A stretch of DNA of 64,000 nt from Fidelibacterota bacterium. Lineage in GTDB: Bacteria; Pseudomonadota; Alphaproteobacteria; Rhodospirillales; Rhodospirillaceae. Every line of letters begins with the position of its first letter. Within the stretch, counting starts at the first letter, position 1. The DNA is taken from NCBI GenBank assembly GCA_947476275.1, contig CANJPQ010000001.1:220881-284880 (forward strand). The letters run 5' to 3'. Position numbers and translations under genes: made by a program. The notes beneath the pieces were generated by a model. It was not told the origin of the DNA, did not search any database, and was given only the letters and a program-made list of their open reading frames with translations. Below, one piece after another: positions 16,848-25,987 of this stretch.

Positions 16848-16886
16848 GCGCCAGAGGCGGCGCGGCACGTCGGACCGTGGCCCGTT

Positions 16887-18062
16887 CTATCGGGCTTTGG
16901 TGGCCGCGCTCTTGGAAAGCGACTCGACCGAGCGCTTGTAGTCGCCGCCGACACTCACGCCCTGCATCGGCAAGCCGGAGCGCATGATCGTCGCCCACGC
17001 CCGGTCGCCGCCGAACTGGATGCCCTTGAAGTCGCCGGGCGCCTTGTCGAAATCGTTCGTGTAGAGCTTCATGCCGCGATAGGCCCACTGCTTGGTGCCG
17101 TCCTTGTTCGTGGCAATCGACCAGTTGCCTTCGCCCTTGGCTTCGGCGTCGGCCAATATCGGCTTCCATTGCGGCGCCAGGCACGGCTCATCGCCGCACA
17201 TCTGCACCGCGCCGAAGCCGCGGCGTCCGCTGGTGGTGTTGCGGGTGTAGATGGTCTGGCCGGTGCGTGTCGCCAACAGATCGCCGGCGTCGGAATGCGC
17301 GATGGTGGTCCACGCCGGATACGCCGGTGCGGGTTCCAACACCGCCGCGTGCCAGCCTTTGCCTTCGCCCGCGGTTTCCGACGGGCCGTCTTCGGGCCCG
17401 TAGCGGTACAAAGGCTTGCCCTTGTAGGCCCACTGCTTGGTGCCGTCTTCGCGCACGACCGTCGACCAGTCGCCGCGCGTGGACGCGGCAATCGGCGCTT
17501 CGACCGGATGCCAGGTGTTCAGGCACGCGTCCTTGCAGGCCGACTTCGCCGGCTTGCCGTTCGCGCCGACCGTATCCTTGTCGGACGTGTAGACCGTCAT
17601 GCCGCGCGTATCGGACAGAACGCGGCCCAGCAAGGTGCGGGTGATCGTTACTTCCATCGGCAGCTGGATCGGCTGATAGGCCGCGTACCAAAGCTCGCCC
17701 TGACCGTCGCCGTAGCTCGTGCCGGGGCCGCCTTCCAGCGCATAGGTGTAAAGCGGCCGGCCCTTGTAAGCCCACTGTGCCTTGTTATCGACACGCGTGA
17801 TGATCGACCAGTCGCCCACCGGCTTTGCGTCCGCCGGGGCCACCAGCGGCGGCCAGGCTTGCGCGCACTCGGCATTGCAATCCGACTTGCCCGGCACCCG
17901 TTCGTCGCGCTCATAGGTGTAGAGCACCAAGCCCTTGTCGTTGACGAACCACCAGCCGTCGCCGCGCGCCTTCACGGCGACGCCGGCCGGCACCGCCGGA
18001 TCGGCCAAGGCCGGCGCCGCGAACGCCAGGGCAAGAACGGCAACAGAAGCGGCAAGGCGCAT
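16887..18062 (-). CDS. Exported COG4315-type repeat protein
   Basis: A 391-residue protein with a signal peptide ending APALAD. It carries three double copies of the secreted repeat of unknown function (lipoprotein_15/COG4315). Each has a G-x-x-x-Y-T element (GLVLYTY, GMTVYTS, GQTIYTR), a Cys-containing W-P block (ECAQAWPPL, DACLNTWHPV, CLAPQWKPI) and a WAYKGRPLYTY-type element. The function of this repeat is not established; it is exported and linked to redox or surface genes in many genomes. It is the last of four co-directional genes, 12 bp after the DUF1552 gene. Confidence 0.85.
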   Translation of the reverse strand: MRLAASVAVLALAFAAPALADPAVPAGVAVKARGDGWWFVNDKGLVLYTYERDERVPGKSDCNAECAQAWPPLVAPADAKPVGDWSIITRVDNKAQWAYKGRPLYTYALEGGPGTSYGDGQGELWYAAYQPIQLPMEVTITRTLLGRVLSDTRGMTVYTSDKDTVGANGKPAKSACKDACLNTWHPVEAPIAASTRGDWSTVVREDGTKQWAYKGKPLYRYGPEDGPSETAGEGKGWHAAVLEPAPAYPAWTTIAHSDAGDLLATRTGQTIYTRNTTSGRRGFGAVQMCGDEPCLAPQWKPILADAEAKGEGNWSIATNKDGTKQWAYRGMKLYTNDFDKAPGDFKGIQFGGDRAWATIMRSGLPMQGVSVGGDYKRSVESLSKSAATKAR

Positions 18063-18074
18063 GGCGAAGTCCTG

Positions 18075-19454
18075 CTAGGCGAGGATGTCGGTGATGGTCT
18101 TGGAGGTCTGCAGGGACCGCGTGCCCCACTTCTCCATCGGCAAGCCCATCGCCTGCATCGCCGTCAGGCCGACGCGGGTGATCGGATCGCCGTTGCCGAC
18201 GATGTGGTTGCCGGTCTTCACGCGGCCGCCGGCCTTGCCGATCGTCATGATCGGCACGCCATCGACCGTATGCACGCGGGCGTAGTTGGTCTCGGTCGCC
18301 GCGAAGATCATCATGTTGTCGAGCAGCGTGCCGTCGCCTTCCTTGATGTCCTTGAAGGCCTGAATGAAGGTCGCGAGCCCTTCCATGCTGCGGCAGTTGA
18401 ACCAGAACGCGGTCTGCTGATAGCCCAGCACCTTGTCCAGCGGCTCCTCGTGCGTGAGCAGGTGGTGGGTGTAGGTCTGGCCCGGCTTGCGCATATGCGA
18501 CTGCTCGTCGCTGAAGGTCATGTTGAAGACCTTGGTCTGGTTACACGCCACCGCCATCGCCAGGATCTTCGCCATGACGCGGTGGTTCTCAATGACCGTG
18601 TCGACCTCAAGACCTTCGCGCAGGTGCTCGTCCACGCCTTCGACCGGCTTCGGCTCGGGCAGCAGCTTGCACGCCTGGTTGGGCGCGGGCTTCTCCAACT
18701 GCACGGCCAGTTGGTTCTCGAGCTGGCGGATCGAGGTGAAGTATTCGTCGAGCCGCGCGCGGTCGCTGGCGCCAAGCGAGCTGACGAACGCCTTGCTCTC
18801 CTCGCTCACGGCCGACAGAACACTTTTATGGATCATCACCTGCGGGTTCGGCTTGAACTCCGCCTTGTTGGGATCGGCGAACTGGGGCCCGAACACGCGC
18901 TGATACAGGTTGATCGCGTTGCCTTCGGCGGCGGCGCGGGCGTTGGTCGAGCGCGCCGAGTAGTTCGCGCGCGCCATGTTCATGGCGCACAGGTCGATGT
19001 TGGGGAACCGCGTGCCGGCGCTGATATGGTCCGAGACCAGCAGGTCGAGCGTCGGTGCGGGGATCTCCACGCTGCTCGACGGCGCCGTGCCGGTGCGCGA
19101 GGCCACCCAGCCGGAGAAGTGGGTGTAGTTCGAGCGCCCGTCCAACGGCATGTTGAAGCCGCCGAAGTAGTTCATCTCCTTCTCATAGGGGATGAGCGCT
19201 TCGCATTCCTTCAGGAACGTGATGCCGGGGCTGGTGGTGGTCTTGGCCTTCACCGCGTAGCCGGGCGTGTGGCCCAGGCCCCAGAACCATGTGCCGAAGC
19301 GCACCGGCAGCGGCGCGCCGGTGGCGGCAAGCGCCGTTCCGCTGTCGTTCAGGAACGCATCCAGGAACGGCAGGGCGACGCCGACGGCCGCGCCGCCGAT
19401 GGTGCCGCGCAGCCAGTCACGACGCGCGATCTTCTTGCGAATGAGGAAGGTCAT
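18075..19454 (-). CDS. DUF1552 family exported protein
   Basis: A 459-residue protein with a twin-arginine-like leader (RRDWLRG near residue 12, then a Gly/Ala-rich hydrophobic stretch). The body matches DUF1552, a family paired with DUF1592 proteins in planctomycetes, myxobacteria and some proteobacteria. It includes GTWFWGLGHTPG and NYFGGFNMP near the N-terminus, THFSGWVASRTG, and FAATETNYARVH near the C-terminus. The family resembles DUF1501 sulfatase-like proteins, but its activity is unproven. The start overlaps the stop of the DUF1592 gene by 4 bp (ATGA), so translation is probably coupled. Confidence 0.9.
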   Translation of the reverse strand: MTFLIRKKIARRDWLRGTIGGAAVGVALPFLDAFLNDSGTALAATGAPLPVRFGTWFWGLGHTPGYAVKAKTTTSPGITFLKECEALIPYEKEMNYFGGFNMPLDGRSNYTHFSGWVASRTGTAPSSSVEIPAPTLDLLVSDHISAGTRFPNIDLCAMNMARANYSARSTNARAAAEGNAINLYQRVFGPQFADPNKAEFKPNPQVMIHKSVLSAVSEESKAFVSSLGASDRARLDEYFTSIRQLENQLAVQLEKPAPNQACKLLPEPKPVEGVDEHLREGLEVDTVIENHRVMAKILAMAVACNQTKVFNMTFSDEQSHMRKPGQTYTHHLLTHEEPLDKVLGYQQTAFWFNCRSMEGLATFIQAFKDIKEGDGTLLDNMMIFAATETNYARVHTVDGVPIMTIGKAGGRVKTGNHIVGNGDPITRVGLTAMQAMGLPMEKWGTRSLQTSKTITDILA

Positions 19455-21097
19455 GAACCTTGCTCCTTTTTGTCCGGAGATGTGATGTGAGCCGACTTGG
19501 CCGGCGGTGCTTTGACAGTGACGAACACATCGCTTTCGGCGATGCGCCGCATCAAGTCGGTGACGCGGTAGCCGTCTTTGGCGAACTGCTGTTCCAGGTA
19601 CTGCGTCATCGGCCGGTCTTCCGGCCCGGTCTGACGGCCCAGGGCATAGGACAGCTGACGCTGCACCACGCAGGCGGGAACCGCAGGGTTGTCGCGCATG
19701 GCTTTGCCCAGGCCGACGGCGTCGGAATACGCCACGCCATCGAGATCGCCGCTGGTGTCGATCTTCTCGCCGTTCTCTTCGTCGCGCAGCTGGCCCGCGC
19801 CGTCGAAGTGTTCGAGCGCAAGGCCGATCGGATCGGTCACCTTGTGGCAGCCGGCGCAGGCCGGGAAGGTGCTGTGCGCCTCAAGCCGCTGGCGCGCCGT
19901 CTTGATCGGCGAGGTCGGGTCATTGAACTTCGAGAAGTCCACATCGCCCGGCGGATCGGGCACCTTCTGGCACAGCAGGGCCTCGCGGATCGCGCGACCG
20001 CGCAAGGTCGGCGAGCTGCGGCCCGGGTGGGCGAACTGGGCGTCGAAGCTGACGAAGGTGAGGATGCCGGCGCGCCGGTCGCTCGGATCGAACGTGTACT
20101 TCATCCAGCCCGCGTCGGGCCGGTCTACGGCAACCCGATACACGCGGCCGAGCGCGCCGGTCATGAAGGTATCGCGCGTCGTGAAGATGTCGCGGTAGTC
20201 GCCGTTGCGGACCACCAGCAGGTCGACCAGCGTGCGCAAGGTCTGTTCGCGGGCGTCGTTCGCGACCGCCAGGCTGTACGCCGGATAGATGATCGAGTCC
20301 TTCTCGACGTTGTCGAAGTCGTCCAGCGCCAGCATGTCGGAGAAGAACGCGCGCACGCCGTTCTGCAGGCGCGGCGAGGCGATCATCTTGTCGACCTGTC
20401 GCGAAAGCCCGCCCTCGGTGTCGAGGATGCCCTTCTCGGCCGCCGTCAGCAGGTCGTCGTTGGGCGTGGAGTTCCACAGGAAGAACGACAGGCGCGTCGC
20501 CTTGGCATAGGGCGTCAGCACGATGTTGCCGGCTTTGTCCTTCTGGGTCGTGTCCGCGACGAACAGGAACTGCGGCGATACCAGCATGCCGGCGATGCCC
20601 GATGTGATGCCGGCGTAGAAGTTGCCCGCGACTTCCGCGGCGCGATGGGCTTCGTCGACCTTGCTCTTCAGTTCCGCGTCCGTGAGTTTGTGGCGATACA
20701 GAATGCGACCGAGCTGGCTGAACACCTGCGTCGCGCACGCATCGTCGGCGGCCTTCACATCCGCCGGCCCGCACGGCAGCAGCAGGTCGCGGTTCCCGGG
20801 TGTCGTCACTTGGGCCGCGATCGACGTCGCCATGCGGTCGTATTGCTCAAGGCCCGAGGGCGTGATGCCCGCGCTCTGCGCGCCCAAGGCATACAGCCCG
20901 CCGGTGCGCACCAGCGGATCGAACTGCCCGCCGACAGACACGCGATTGCCGAACACGTCGGCGATGATGTTGCGGTATTGCGCTTCCGTCAGGCGGCGCA
21001 CGTTCGGCTGGCTGGCGATGCCGCTGGGCTCTTTCGGCCCGCAGGCGGAAAGCGCGAGGCCTACGGCAACAATGCTGAAAAGCTTGGACTTGAACAC
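19451..21097 (-). CDS. DUF1592-type lipoprotein with CxxCH heme-binding motif
   Basis: A 548-residue protein with a lipoprotein signal ending LSAC (Cys at about 19). It shows the order typical of DUF1592 proteins: an N-terminal RRLTEAQYRN segment, the central DUF1592 domain with RLSFFLWNSTPNDDLL, then DUF1588 with CAGCH in FPACAGCHKVTDPIG. A C-terminal DUF1585-like region contains RQLSYALGR. CAGCH fits a covalent c-type heme site, suggesting an electron-transfer role at the outer or periplasmic face. The partner DUF1552 gene overlaps its end. Confidence 0.9.
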   Translation of the reverse strand: MFKSKLFSIVAVGLALSACGPKEPSGIASQPNVRRLTEAQYRNIIADVFGNRVSVGGQFDPLVRTGGLYALGAQSAGITPSGLEQYDRMATSIAAQVTTPGNRDLLLPCGPADVKAADDACATQVFSQLGRILYRHKLTDAELKSKVDEAHRAAEVAGNFYAGITSGIAGMLVSPQFLFVADTTQKDKAGNIVLTPYAKATRLSFFLWNSTPNDDLLTAAEKGILDTEGGLSRQVDKMIASPRLQNGVRAFFSDMLALDDFDNVEKDSIIYPAYSLAVANDAREQTLRTLVDLLVVRNGDYRDIFTTRDTFMTGALGRVYRVAVDRPDAGWMKYTFDPSDRRAGILTFVSFDAQFAHPGRSSPTLRGRAIREALLCQKVPDPPGDVDFSKFNDPTSPIKTARQRLEAHSTFPACAGCHKVTDPIGLALEHFDGAGQLRDEENGEKIDTSGDLDGVAYSDAVGLGKAMRDNPAVPACVVQRQLSYALGRQTGPEDRPMTQYLEQQFAKDGYRVTDLMRRIAESDVFVTVKAPPAKSAHITSPDKKEQGS

Positions 21098-21103
21098 GCG
21101 GAC

Positions 21104-22273
21104 TCAGCCTTTCAACTTGATGAAGCGCAGCAGTTTATCGAACGCGCCGTCGTCGTCGCCGGCGGTCTTGGCTTCCGGATGGACGACGTAAGCGCCCACC
21201 GCCTTGATGTCGAAGGCCGACGACAGGTGCGTGCACTGGCCGTCCTTGTCGGGATAGCCGTCCGCCAAACGATGCGCCGCATAGTAGATGCCGGGGCAGT
21301 CGATCTGGCCGGTCGAATGGATCGGGCCGATGCTGGTCATGTAGTAGAGGAACTGATCGACGCTGGTATAGCCGCCCACCATGCCTTTCGCGGACGCGCC
21401 GTCCGGCGCCATCTCCAGGCGCATGCGCAGGTCTTTGATCAGGTAGTTCATATAAGTGTAGTTGCCGTAGAACGGCACATGCACGTCGCCGGGTTCTGTG
21501 GTCAGCACGCCGTCGACGATCTTGCCCTTCACGCTGCTGGCATAGCGCGGCTTGCCCTCCGGTGCGTCGATGCGATAGCTCGCGAACGGCACGAACTTGC
21601 CAGTGCCGTCCAGCGTGTACTGGTCGACCGCGCGATAGAAGTTCACGGTCACGTCGTTATCGTTCTTCGCATCGTCGACGCCCGAGACCTCGATCAACGT
21701 CATGCCGTTGCCGTTGGATTTGCGGTTCTCGTTGGCGTTGACTTCGTATTGTCCGAACGTGTGGAAGCCGTAGGTGCAGCCCAGCAAGCGGTACATCTGG
21801 TTGTCGATGCCCTTCACCTTGCCATCCGGGCTCTCGAACTTGTCGTGCTTGCAGGTCTTGGCCGTGGGGTCGCCGCTTTCCGTGCCCGTGAGATTCATCC
21901 CGGTGCCAAGCTTGCCTTCGATGGTGGTGTAGCCGGGATCGGGGACCGCCGTCGGGTTCAGGCACACGTCGGCGCCGTTGGGGCCGCGCCGGACGGCGAT
22001 GAAGAAGCGGTCGAGGCGGCTGACCAGACCGTTGTCGGTCAGCTTCGCGCGCTCCGGCTTCGACAGGCCGCGCCACCAGATCTCGTCATAGCCCTTGGTG
22101 AATCCTTCCGGGCACTCGTCCAGGAATTTCGATTCGTGGATCGATGTAAACCACGTCGTCACCACGAAGCCCAAAGTCTTGGGCTTGGTGGGCGCGGCAG
22201 CCGTGGGGCCGACCAGCAACAGGCCGGCCATGCCGGCCAGGACGAGTTTGGCGATAGCGGTCTTCTGGGTCAT
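21104..22273 (-). CDS. Exported protein of unknown function, first gene of DUF1592 operon
   Basis: A 389-residue protein starting at 22273. The start is supported by a signal peptide (about 1-25, VGPTAAA) that the longer frame would bury. I do not recognise a domain. Visible features are an aromatic-rich N-terminus (VVTTWFTSIHESKF, DEIWWRGLSKPER), several scattered cysteines that could form disulfides, and no further membrane helix. There is no CxxCH motif. It ends 6 bp before the DUF1592 start, so it belongs to the same four-gene unit and is probably delivered to the same compartment. Confidence 0.75.
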   Translation of the reverse strand: MTQKTAIAKLVLAGMAGLLLVGPTAAAPTKPKTLGFVVTTWFTSIHESKFLDECPEGFTKGYDEIWWRGLSKPERAKLTDNGLVSRLDRFFIAVRRGPNGADVCLNPTAVPDPGYTTIEGKLGTGMNLTGTESGDPTAKTCKHDKFESPDGKVKGIDNQMYRLLGCTYGFHTFGQYEVNANENRKSNGNGMTLIEVSGVDDAKNDNDVTVNFYRAVDQYTLDGTGKFVPFASYRIDAPEGKPRYASSVKGKIVDGVLTTEPGDVHVPFYGNYTYMNYLIKDLRMRLEMAPDGASAKGMVGGYTSVDQFLYYMTSIGPIHSTGQIDCPGIYYAAHRLADGYPDKDGQCTHLSSAFDIKAVGAYVVHPEAKTAGDDDGAFDKLLRFIKLKG

Positions 22274-22399
22274 GGCAGGGATCCCGGTCAGGCCGTGGAC
22301 ACGGCCGCAAAATTCCGACGACAACAGCAGGGGTTAGTGTACACCGACGGACAGGTGGTCCCCGCCAGGGGCTCATTATACTGTCCGCGCAGTGAGTCT

Positions 22400-22894
22400 A
22401 TGAAAGCTCTTAAATCGCCTCGTTGGCCGCAAGTCGCGCTGGTCGCGCTGTCCGTTTGGTGGGGAACCGCAGGTCCCGCTCTGGCTGCGGCCGACGACAT
22501 TTTCTACGCCTGCGACCTGTCCCCGGACGAAGAGAGCCACGAGGTCTATAGCCCGGGCAAGGGCCATGCCTCATTCGTCCTGGAGCGGGCGACCCTGAAA
22601 CTCAGCTGGAACGTGACTTTCGAGGCCCTGTCCGGCCCGGCCACCTCCGCCGGGCTCTACGGCCCGGATCGCCCTGGCGGAAATGCGGGATTTCAGGTGG
22701 ACTTGGCGAACAAGGGCGGACCGAAAAGCCCCCTGATCGGCTCAAAAGTTCTCAACGACGGCGAGCTCCAGTACCTTGTAACCGGCCGCATGTACGTCAA
22801 CATCGTCACGCCCAAGTACAAAGACGGCGAACTGCGCTGTCAGGTCACGCGCCTCCGCAACAAGCCCGAACCCAAGCCGGCACTGACGCAGTAG
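22400..22894 (+). CDS. CHRD-domain exported protein
   Basis: A 164-residue protein with a signal peptide (about 1-30, ending PALAA). The rest reads like a CHRD domain, a beta-sandwich of unknown bacterial function first noted in chordin. It starts with LKLSWNVTFEAL, has AGLYGPDRPGGNAGF in place of the usual H-G, and ends MYVNIVTPKYKDGELR. Two cysteines (early DLSC-type region and ELRC near the end) may pair. It is transcribed away from the DUF1592 operon and is followed closely by the small protein and methyltransferase genes. Confidence 0.7.
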   Translation: MKALKSPRWPQVALVALSVWWGTAGPALAAADDIFYACDLSPDEESHEVYSPGKGHASFVLERATLKLSWNVTFEALSGPATSAGLYGPDRPGGNAGFQVDLANKGGPKSPLIGSKVLNDGELQYLVTGRMYVNIVTPKYKDGELRCQVTRLRNKPEPKPALTQ

Positions 22895-22905
22895 GGTCTT
22901 CGGCC

Positions 22906-23187
22906 ATGACCGACGCACCGTCGCTTGGACCTGAGCAGCAGTTTTTCGCCGATCCAGCCCTGGATCGGATGATGGGCGTCGTCATGGCGATGGCGCAGGA
23001 ACTCTATGTCACGCGCGACCGCCTGCGCGGGCTCGAGACCTTGCTGGCGGAGAAGGGCGTGGTCAGCACCGCCGCGCTCGACCGCGCGCCGACCGAAGCC
23101 GAAGCGCGGGCGCGCCAGGACGATCTCAAGGAATTCGTCGGTGCGCTGTTGACGCCGCTGTTGGCGCAGAAGACGTCCCATGGATGA
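22906..23187 (+). CDS. Small protein preceding a methyltransferase gene
   Basis: A 93-residue soluble, mostly helical protein with no recognised domain. Residues about 20-55 look like an amphipathic helix (MGVVMAMAQELYVTRDRL). Its last codons overlap the methyltransferase start by 8 bp, so the two are almost certainly co-translated and may interact. Function unknown. Confidence 0.65.
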   Translation: MTDAPSLGPEQQFFADPALDRMMGVVMAMAQELYVTRDRLRGLETLLAEKGVVSTAALDRAPTEAEARARQDDLKEFVGALLTPLLAQKTSHG

Positions 23188-24214
23188 ACGCGCGTTCTCT
23201 GCCGGGCAGGCCTTTCTGCTGTCCGCCAAGCTGTTCTGGACGCACAAGCTGTTCGGCGCGGTGAAGGACGAAGTGCGCACCGCATCGCCTCAACCCAAGA
23301 CCTTGGCGGACGTGGCGAAGGTGCTGTCGCCCAGCACCACCTACGCATACTTCGAGTGGTTCGAGCGGCATTTGCAAAAGATGAAATACTCCGGCCGCTA
23401 CGGACTGGTGCCGCATGCGGACGGACTACGGCGCGACTTGCTTGCGCGTCTCGACGTGAATTCCCCGCTCGTGCAAGTCGATCCTGCCTTGCCGATGCCC
23501 GACTATTATACCTCGGTGGATGTGCATCAGCATCCCGGCGGCGTGTGGTCCGATGAGCTGGCGGGCTTCGTCTACGAAGAAGGTGCGCGCAGCACCACGC
23601 CGGCCATGGGCGTGAAGCATGCCGATCTGCACCAGCGCTTCACCGATCTGATCGTGTCGGAAGGCAAGCCCAAGCGCATCCTCGACATGGGCTGCGGCTT
23701 CGGCAAAAGCACGCGGCCGTTCTATCGCGATCTGCCGGAGGCGGAGGTGACGGCGGTGGATCTCGCCGCGCCCTGTTTGAATGTCGCCGGCGTGCAGGCC
23801 TCGCAAGATCAGGCGCGCAACGTGCGTTTCCTGCAGAAGAATGCCTATGAGACCGGCCTACCTGCGGGCTCGTTCGATCTCGTCACTTCGACCATGCTGC
23901 TGCACGAGATGCCGCCCGAAAAAATCGAGGCCACCATGGCCGAGGCCGCCCGCGTGCTCGCCCCGGGCGGGCGCATGGTGCATCTCGACTTCCACATGCT
24001 GCCGGACGCGTTTGCGCGCTTCATCCACTACGGTCATGCGGTGCGCAATAACGAGGTCTACATGGAGCCGTGGGCGGAGATGGATATCGCCGCACTGCTG
24101 CGCAAACAGGGTTTCACCGACGTGACCATCGCGCCGTTCGCGGAAGCCGATAACGTGCCGCCCGATGCGTGGCGCTTCCCGTGGACCGTGATCTCGGCAA
24201 CGAAGGCCGCCTAG
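23180..24214 (+). CDS. Class I SAM-dependent methyltransferase
   Basis: A 344-residue protein. The Rossmann-type SAM-binding motif I is RILDMGCGFGKS near residue 165. The acidic motif II follows as TAVDLAAP, and a motif near residue 235 reads FDLVTSTMLLHEMPPE, typical of methyltransferases with ubiquinone/C-methyltransferase-like cores. The N-terminal 150 residues are a helical extension with no clear match. The substrate is unknown. The start overlaps the preceding small gene by 8 bp and the stop overlaps the convergent hydrolase stop in CTAG. Confidence 0.85.
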   Translation: MDERAFSAGQAFLLSAKLFWTHKLFGAVKDEVRTASPQPKTLADVAKVLSPSTTYAYFEWFERHLQKMKYSGRYGLVPHADGLRRDLLARLDVNSPLVQVDPALPMPDYYTSVDVHQHPGGVWSDELAGFVYEEGARSTTPAMGVKHADLHQRFTDLIVSEGKPKRILDMGCGFGKSTRPFYRDLPEAEVTAVDLAAPCLNVAGVQASQDQARNVRFLQKNAYETGLPAGSFDLVTSTMLLHEMPPEKIEATMAEAARVLAPGGRMVHLDFHMLPDAFARFIHYGHAVRNNEVYMEPWAEMDIAALLRKQGFTDVTIAPFAEADNVPPDAWRFPWTVISATKAA

Positions 24215-25080
24215 ATAAAGCCGCGGATCAGCGTCAGAAACGCATCGCGCTGATCGTGGTGGACCCAGTGTCCAGCGCCATCGATCACGGCGACCTCGGC
24301 GTTTTTGAAGTGCTTCGCGCGACCATCTTCGGCCGGGTTGGAAGCCCAGCTTTCCTTGCCGTAGACCAGCAAGGTCGGGCAGGTGATGCACTCCCACAGG
24401 TCGGCGATGGCCTCGCGCGTCACGTCATAGGGCGGCCAAGCCCTCAACGCCGGATCGAACTTCCAGCTGAACGTACCGTCGTCATTCTTGCGCACGCCAT
24501 GCTCGGTTAGATGCCGCGCAAGCTCCGGTGTCAGGCGCTTGTTGTTCGCCTGCATGCGCGCGGTCGCGTCCGCGATCGACCCATACGTGCGGGCAGGGCG
24601 ATCGACCATCTTGCGTCGCTCATCGATCCACTTACGCATGCGGTCCGCCGCGGTGGTCTTCATTTCCTCGGCCATCTTCTGCGGCGACGGGCCGAGCCCT
24701 TCGATCGCGACGAGCTTTCGCACTTCGTCGGGATAGAGCCCGGTGTATCGCAGGGCGATATGCCCGCCGTAGGAATGGCCGACGATCGTCACCGGCGCGA
24801 GGTTCAGGTGGCGGACCAGTTCCGCCAAATCGTAGATCAACCCGGCAATGAAATAGGTGCCGTCAGAGGCCCATTCGCTCTCTCCATGTCCGCGCAGATC
24901 CGGCGCGATGACATGCCAGTCTTTGCGTAGCGCCTGCGCCACGCCGTCCCAATTGCGGCAATGGTCCTCGCCGCCGTGCACCAGTACCAGCGGCGGTGCG
25001 CTCGGATTGCCCCAATCGACATAGTGAAGTCGTAGGCGCTGGGAGATGAAGGTATGCGACGATGGCGAATCAGATGACAT
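24211..25080 (-). CDS. Alpha/beta hydrolase
   Basis: A 289-residue cytosolic alpha/beta-hydrolase fold protein. It has the oxyanion segment LVHGGEDH, the nucleophile S103 in VGHSYGGH, and the histidine H270 in GAGHWVHH. The acid is probably the Asp/Glu in the region after LLVYGKESW. DLRGHGES is a typical family marker. It could be an esterase, lactonase or C-C hydrolase; the sequence does not decide. It diverges from the hot-dog hydratase gene with a 65-bp spacer. Confidence 0.9.
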   Translation of the reverse strand: MSSDSPSSHTFISQRLRLHYVDWGNPSAPPLVLVHGGEDHCRNWDGVAQALRKDWHVIAPDLRGHGESEWASDGTYFIAGLIYDLAELVRHLNLAPVTIVGHSYGGHIALRYTGLYPDEVRKLVAIEGLGPSPQKMAEEMKTTAADRMRKWIDERRKMVDRPARTYGSIADATARMQANNKRLTPELARHLTEHGVRKNDDGTFSWKFDPALRAWPPYDVTREAIADLWECITCPTLLVYGKESWASNPAEDGRAKHFKNAEVAVIDGAGHWVHHDQRDAFLTLIRGFI

Positions 25081-25145
25081 GCGCGCACCATAGCAAATTC
25101 CGCGCAGCGCGATATTCTGCCGCGCTTTCCTGAAGGAGTTTCCCC

Positions 25146-25979
25146 ATGACCGACCGCGTGCGCCCCGAAGACGTGCAGGCTTGGCAATCCGCCATCGGCC
25201 AGGGCGAAACCCGCACCGAGGTCCTCGACGTGGAAGCGCTGCGCCGCTTCGCCGCCGCCATCGGTCAGGACCTGGATGTGGAACGCGTTCAGCCGTCGCT
25301 GGCGCATTGGGCGTTCTTCCTCCCCCTGTTTCCCGACAGCGAGATTAGCGCGGACGGCCACAGCCATCGTGGCGGCTTCATGCCGCCAGTGACGCTGCCG
25401 CGACGCATGTTCGCCGGCGCAAAGCTGACGTTCGCCGCGCCGCTGAAACTCGGCAAGGTTGCCACGCGCAAGGCGGCGATCGCGAGTATCAGCCATAAGG
25501 CCGGGAAGTCCGGCGATCTGGTCTTCGTCGAGGTCGAGCACACAGTCACACAAGACGGCGTCGTCGCCGTGACCGAACGCCAGACCATCGTCTATCGCGG
25601 CGAAGGCGATCCCATGGCCCCGGTTGTGCCGGTGCCGCAAACGCCGGGCCCTGAGGATGAAGTGTGGCAGCCGGGTACGCCGCATCTGTTCCGTTTCTCC
25701 GCCGTCACATTCAACAGCCACCGCATCCATTACGATGAGCCTTACACCGTGAAGCAGGAAGGTTATCCCGGCCTGCTGGTGCATGGGCCGTTCACGGCCT
25801 GCAAGCTGCACGGCTATGCGCGCAAGCGCGTCGGCCATGAGCTGAAGAGCTTTGCATTTCGTGCGGTCGCGCCGCTGTTCGTGGGCCCCGCCATTCTTCT
25901 CACCCCCAGCGCCGAACCTGGCGCGGTGCAAGCGGTGCGCTGCGATGGCGCCACGTCAATGTCCGCGACCGCGTCCTAG
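25146..25979 (+). CDS. FAS1-like hot-dog dehydratase (mesaconyl-C4-CoA hydratase type)
   Basis: A 277-residue protein with two hot-dog halves. The N-terminal MaoC-like part has HWAFFLPLFPDSE. The C-terminal part has FSAVTFNSHRIHYDEPYTVKQEG followed by LLVHGPF, the hydratase-like segment with a conserved His/Asp pair. This is the family annotated as FAS1-like dehydratase or mesaconyl-C4-CoA hydratase, acting on enoyl- or hydroxyacyl-thioesters. AAGGAG precedes the ATG. The next gene starts 8 bp later, so the two are probably an operon. Confidence 0.85.
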   Translation: MTDRVRPEDVQAWQSAIGQGETRTEVLDVEALRRFAAAIGQDLDVERVQPSLAHWAFFLPLFPDSEISADGHSHRGGFMPPVTLPRRMFAGAKLTFAAPLKLGKVATRKAAIASISHKAGKSGDLVFVEVEHTVTQDGVVAVTERQTIVYRGEGDPMAPVVPVPQTPGPEDEVWQPGTPHLFRFSAVTFNSHRIHYDEPYTVKQEGYPGLLVHGPFTACKLHGYARKRVGHELKSFAFRAVAPLFVGPAILLTPSAEPGAVQAVRCDGATSMSATAS

Positions 25980-25987
25980 GCGATCCG

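Noticed and set aside
16809..19490. Very long plus-strand open frame (893 codons) antisense to COG4315 and DUF1552 genes
   Set aside because: The minus strand encodes two recognisable families with export signals. The plus frame is Arg/His/Ala-rich with no domain, as expected for the mirror of GC-rich coding DNA.
19460..22399. Plus-strand open frame upstream of and fused to the CHRD protein
   Set aside because: It is antisense to the DUF1592 and unknown-protein genes; the signal peptide at 22400 marks the real start.
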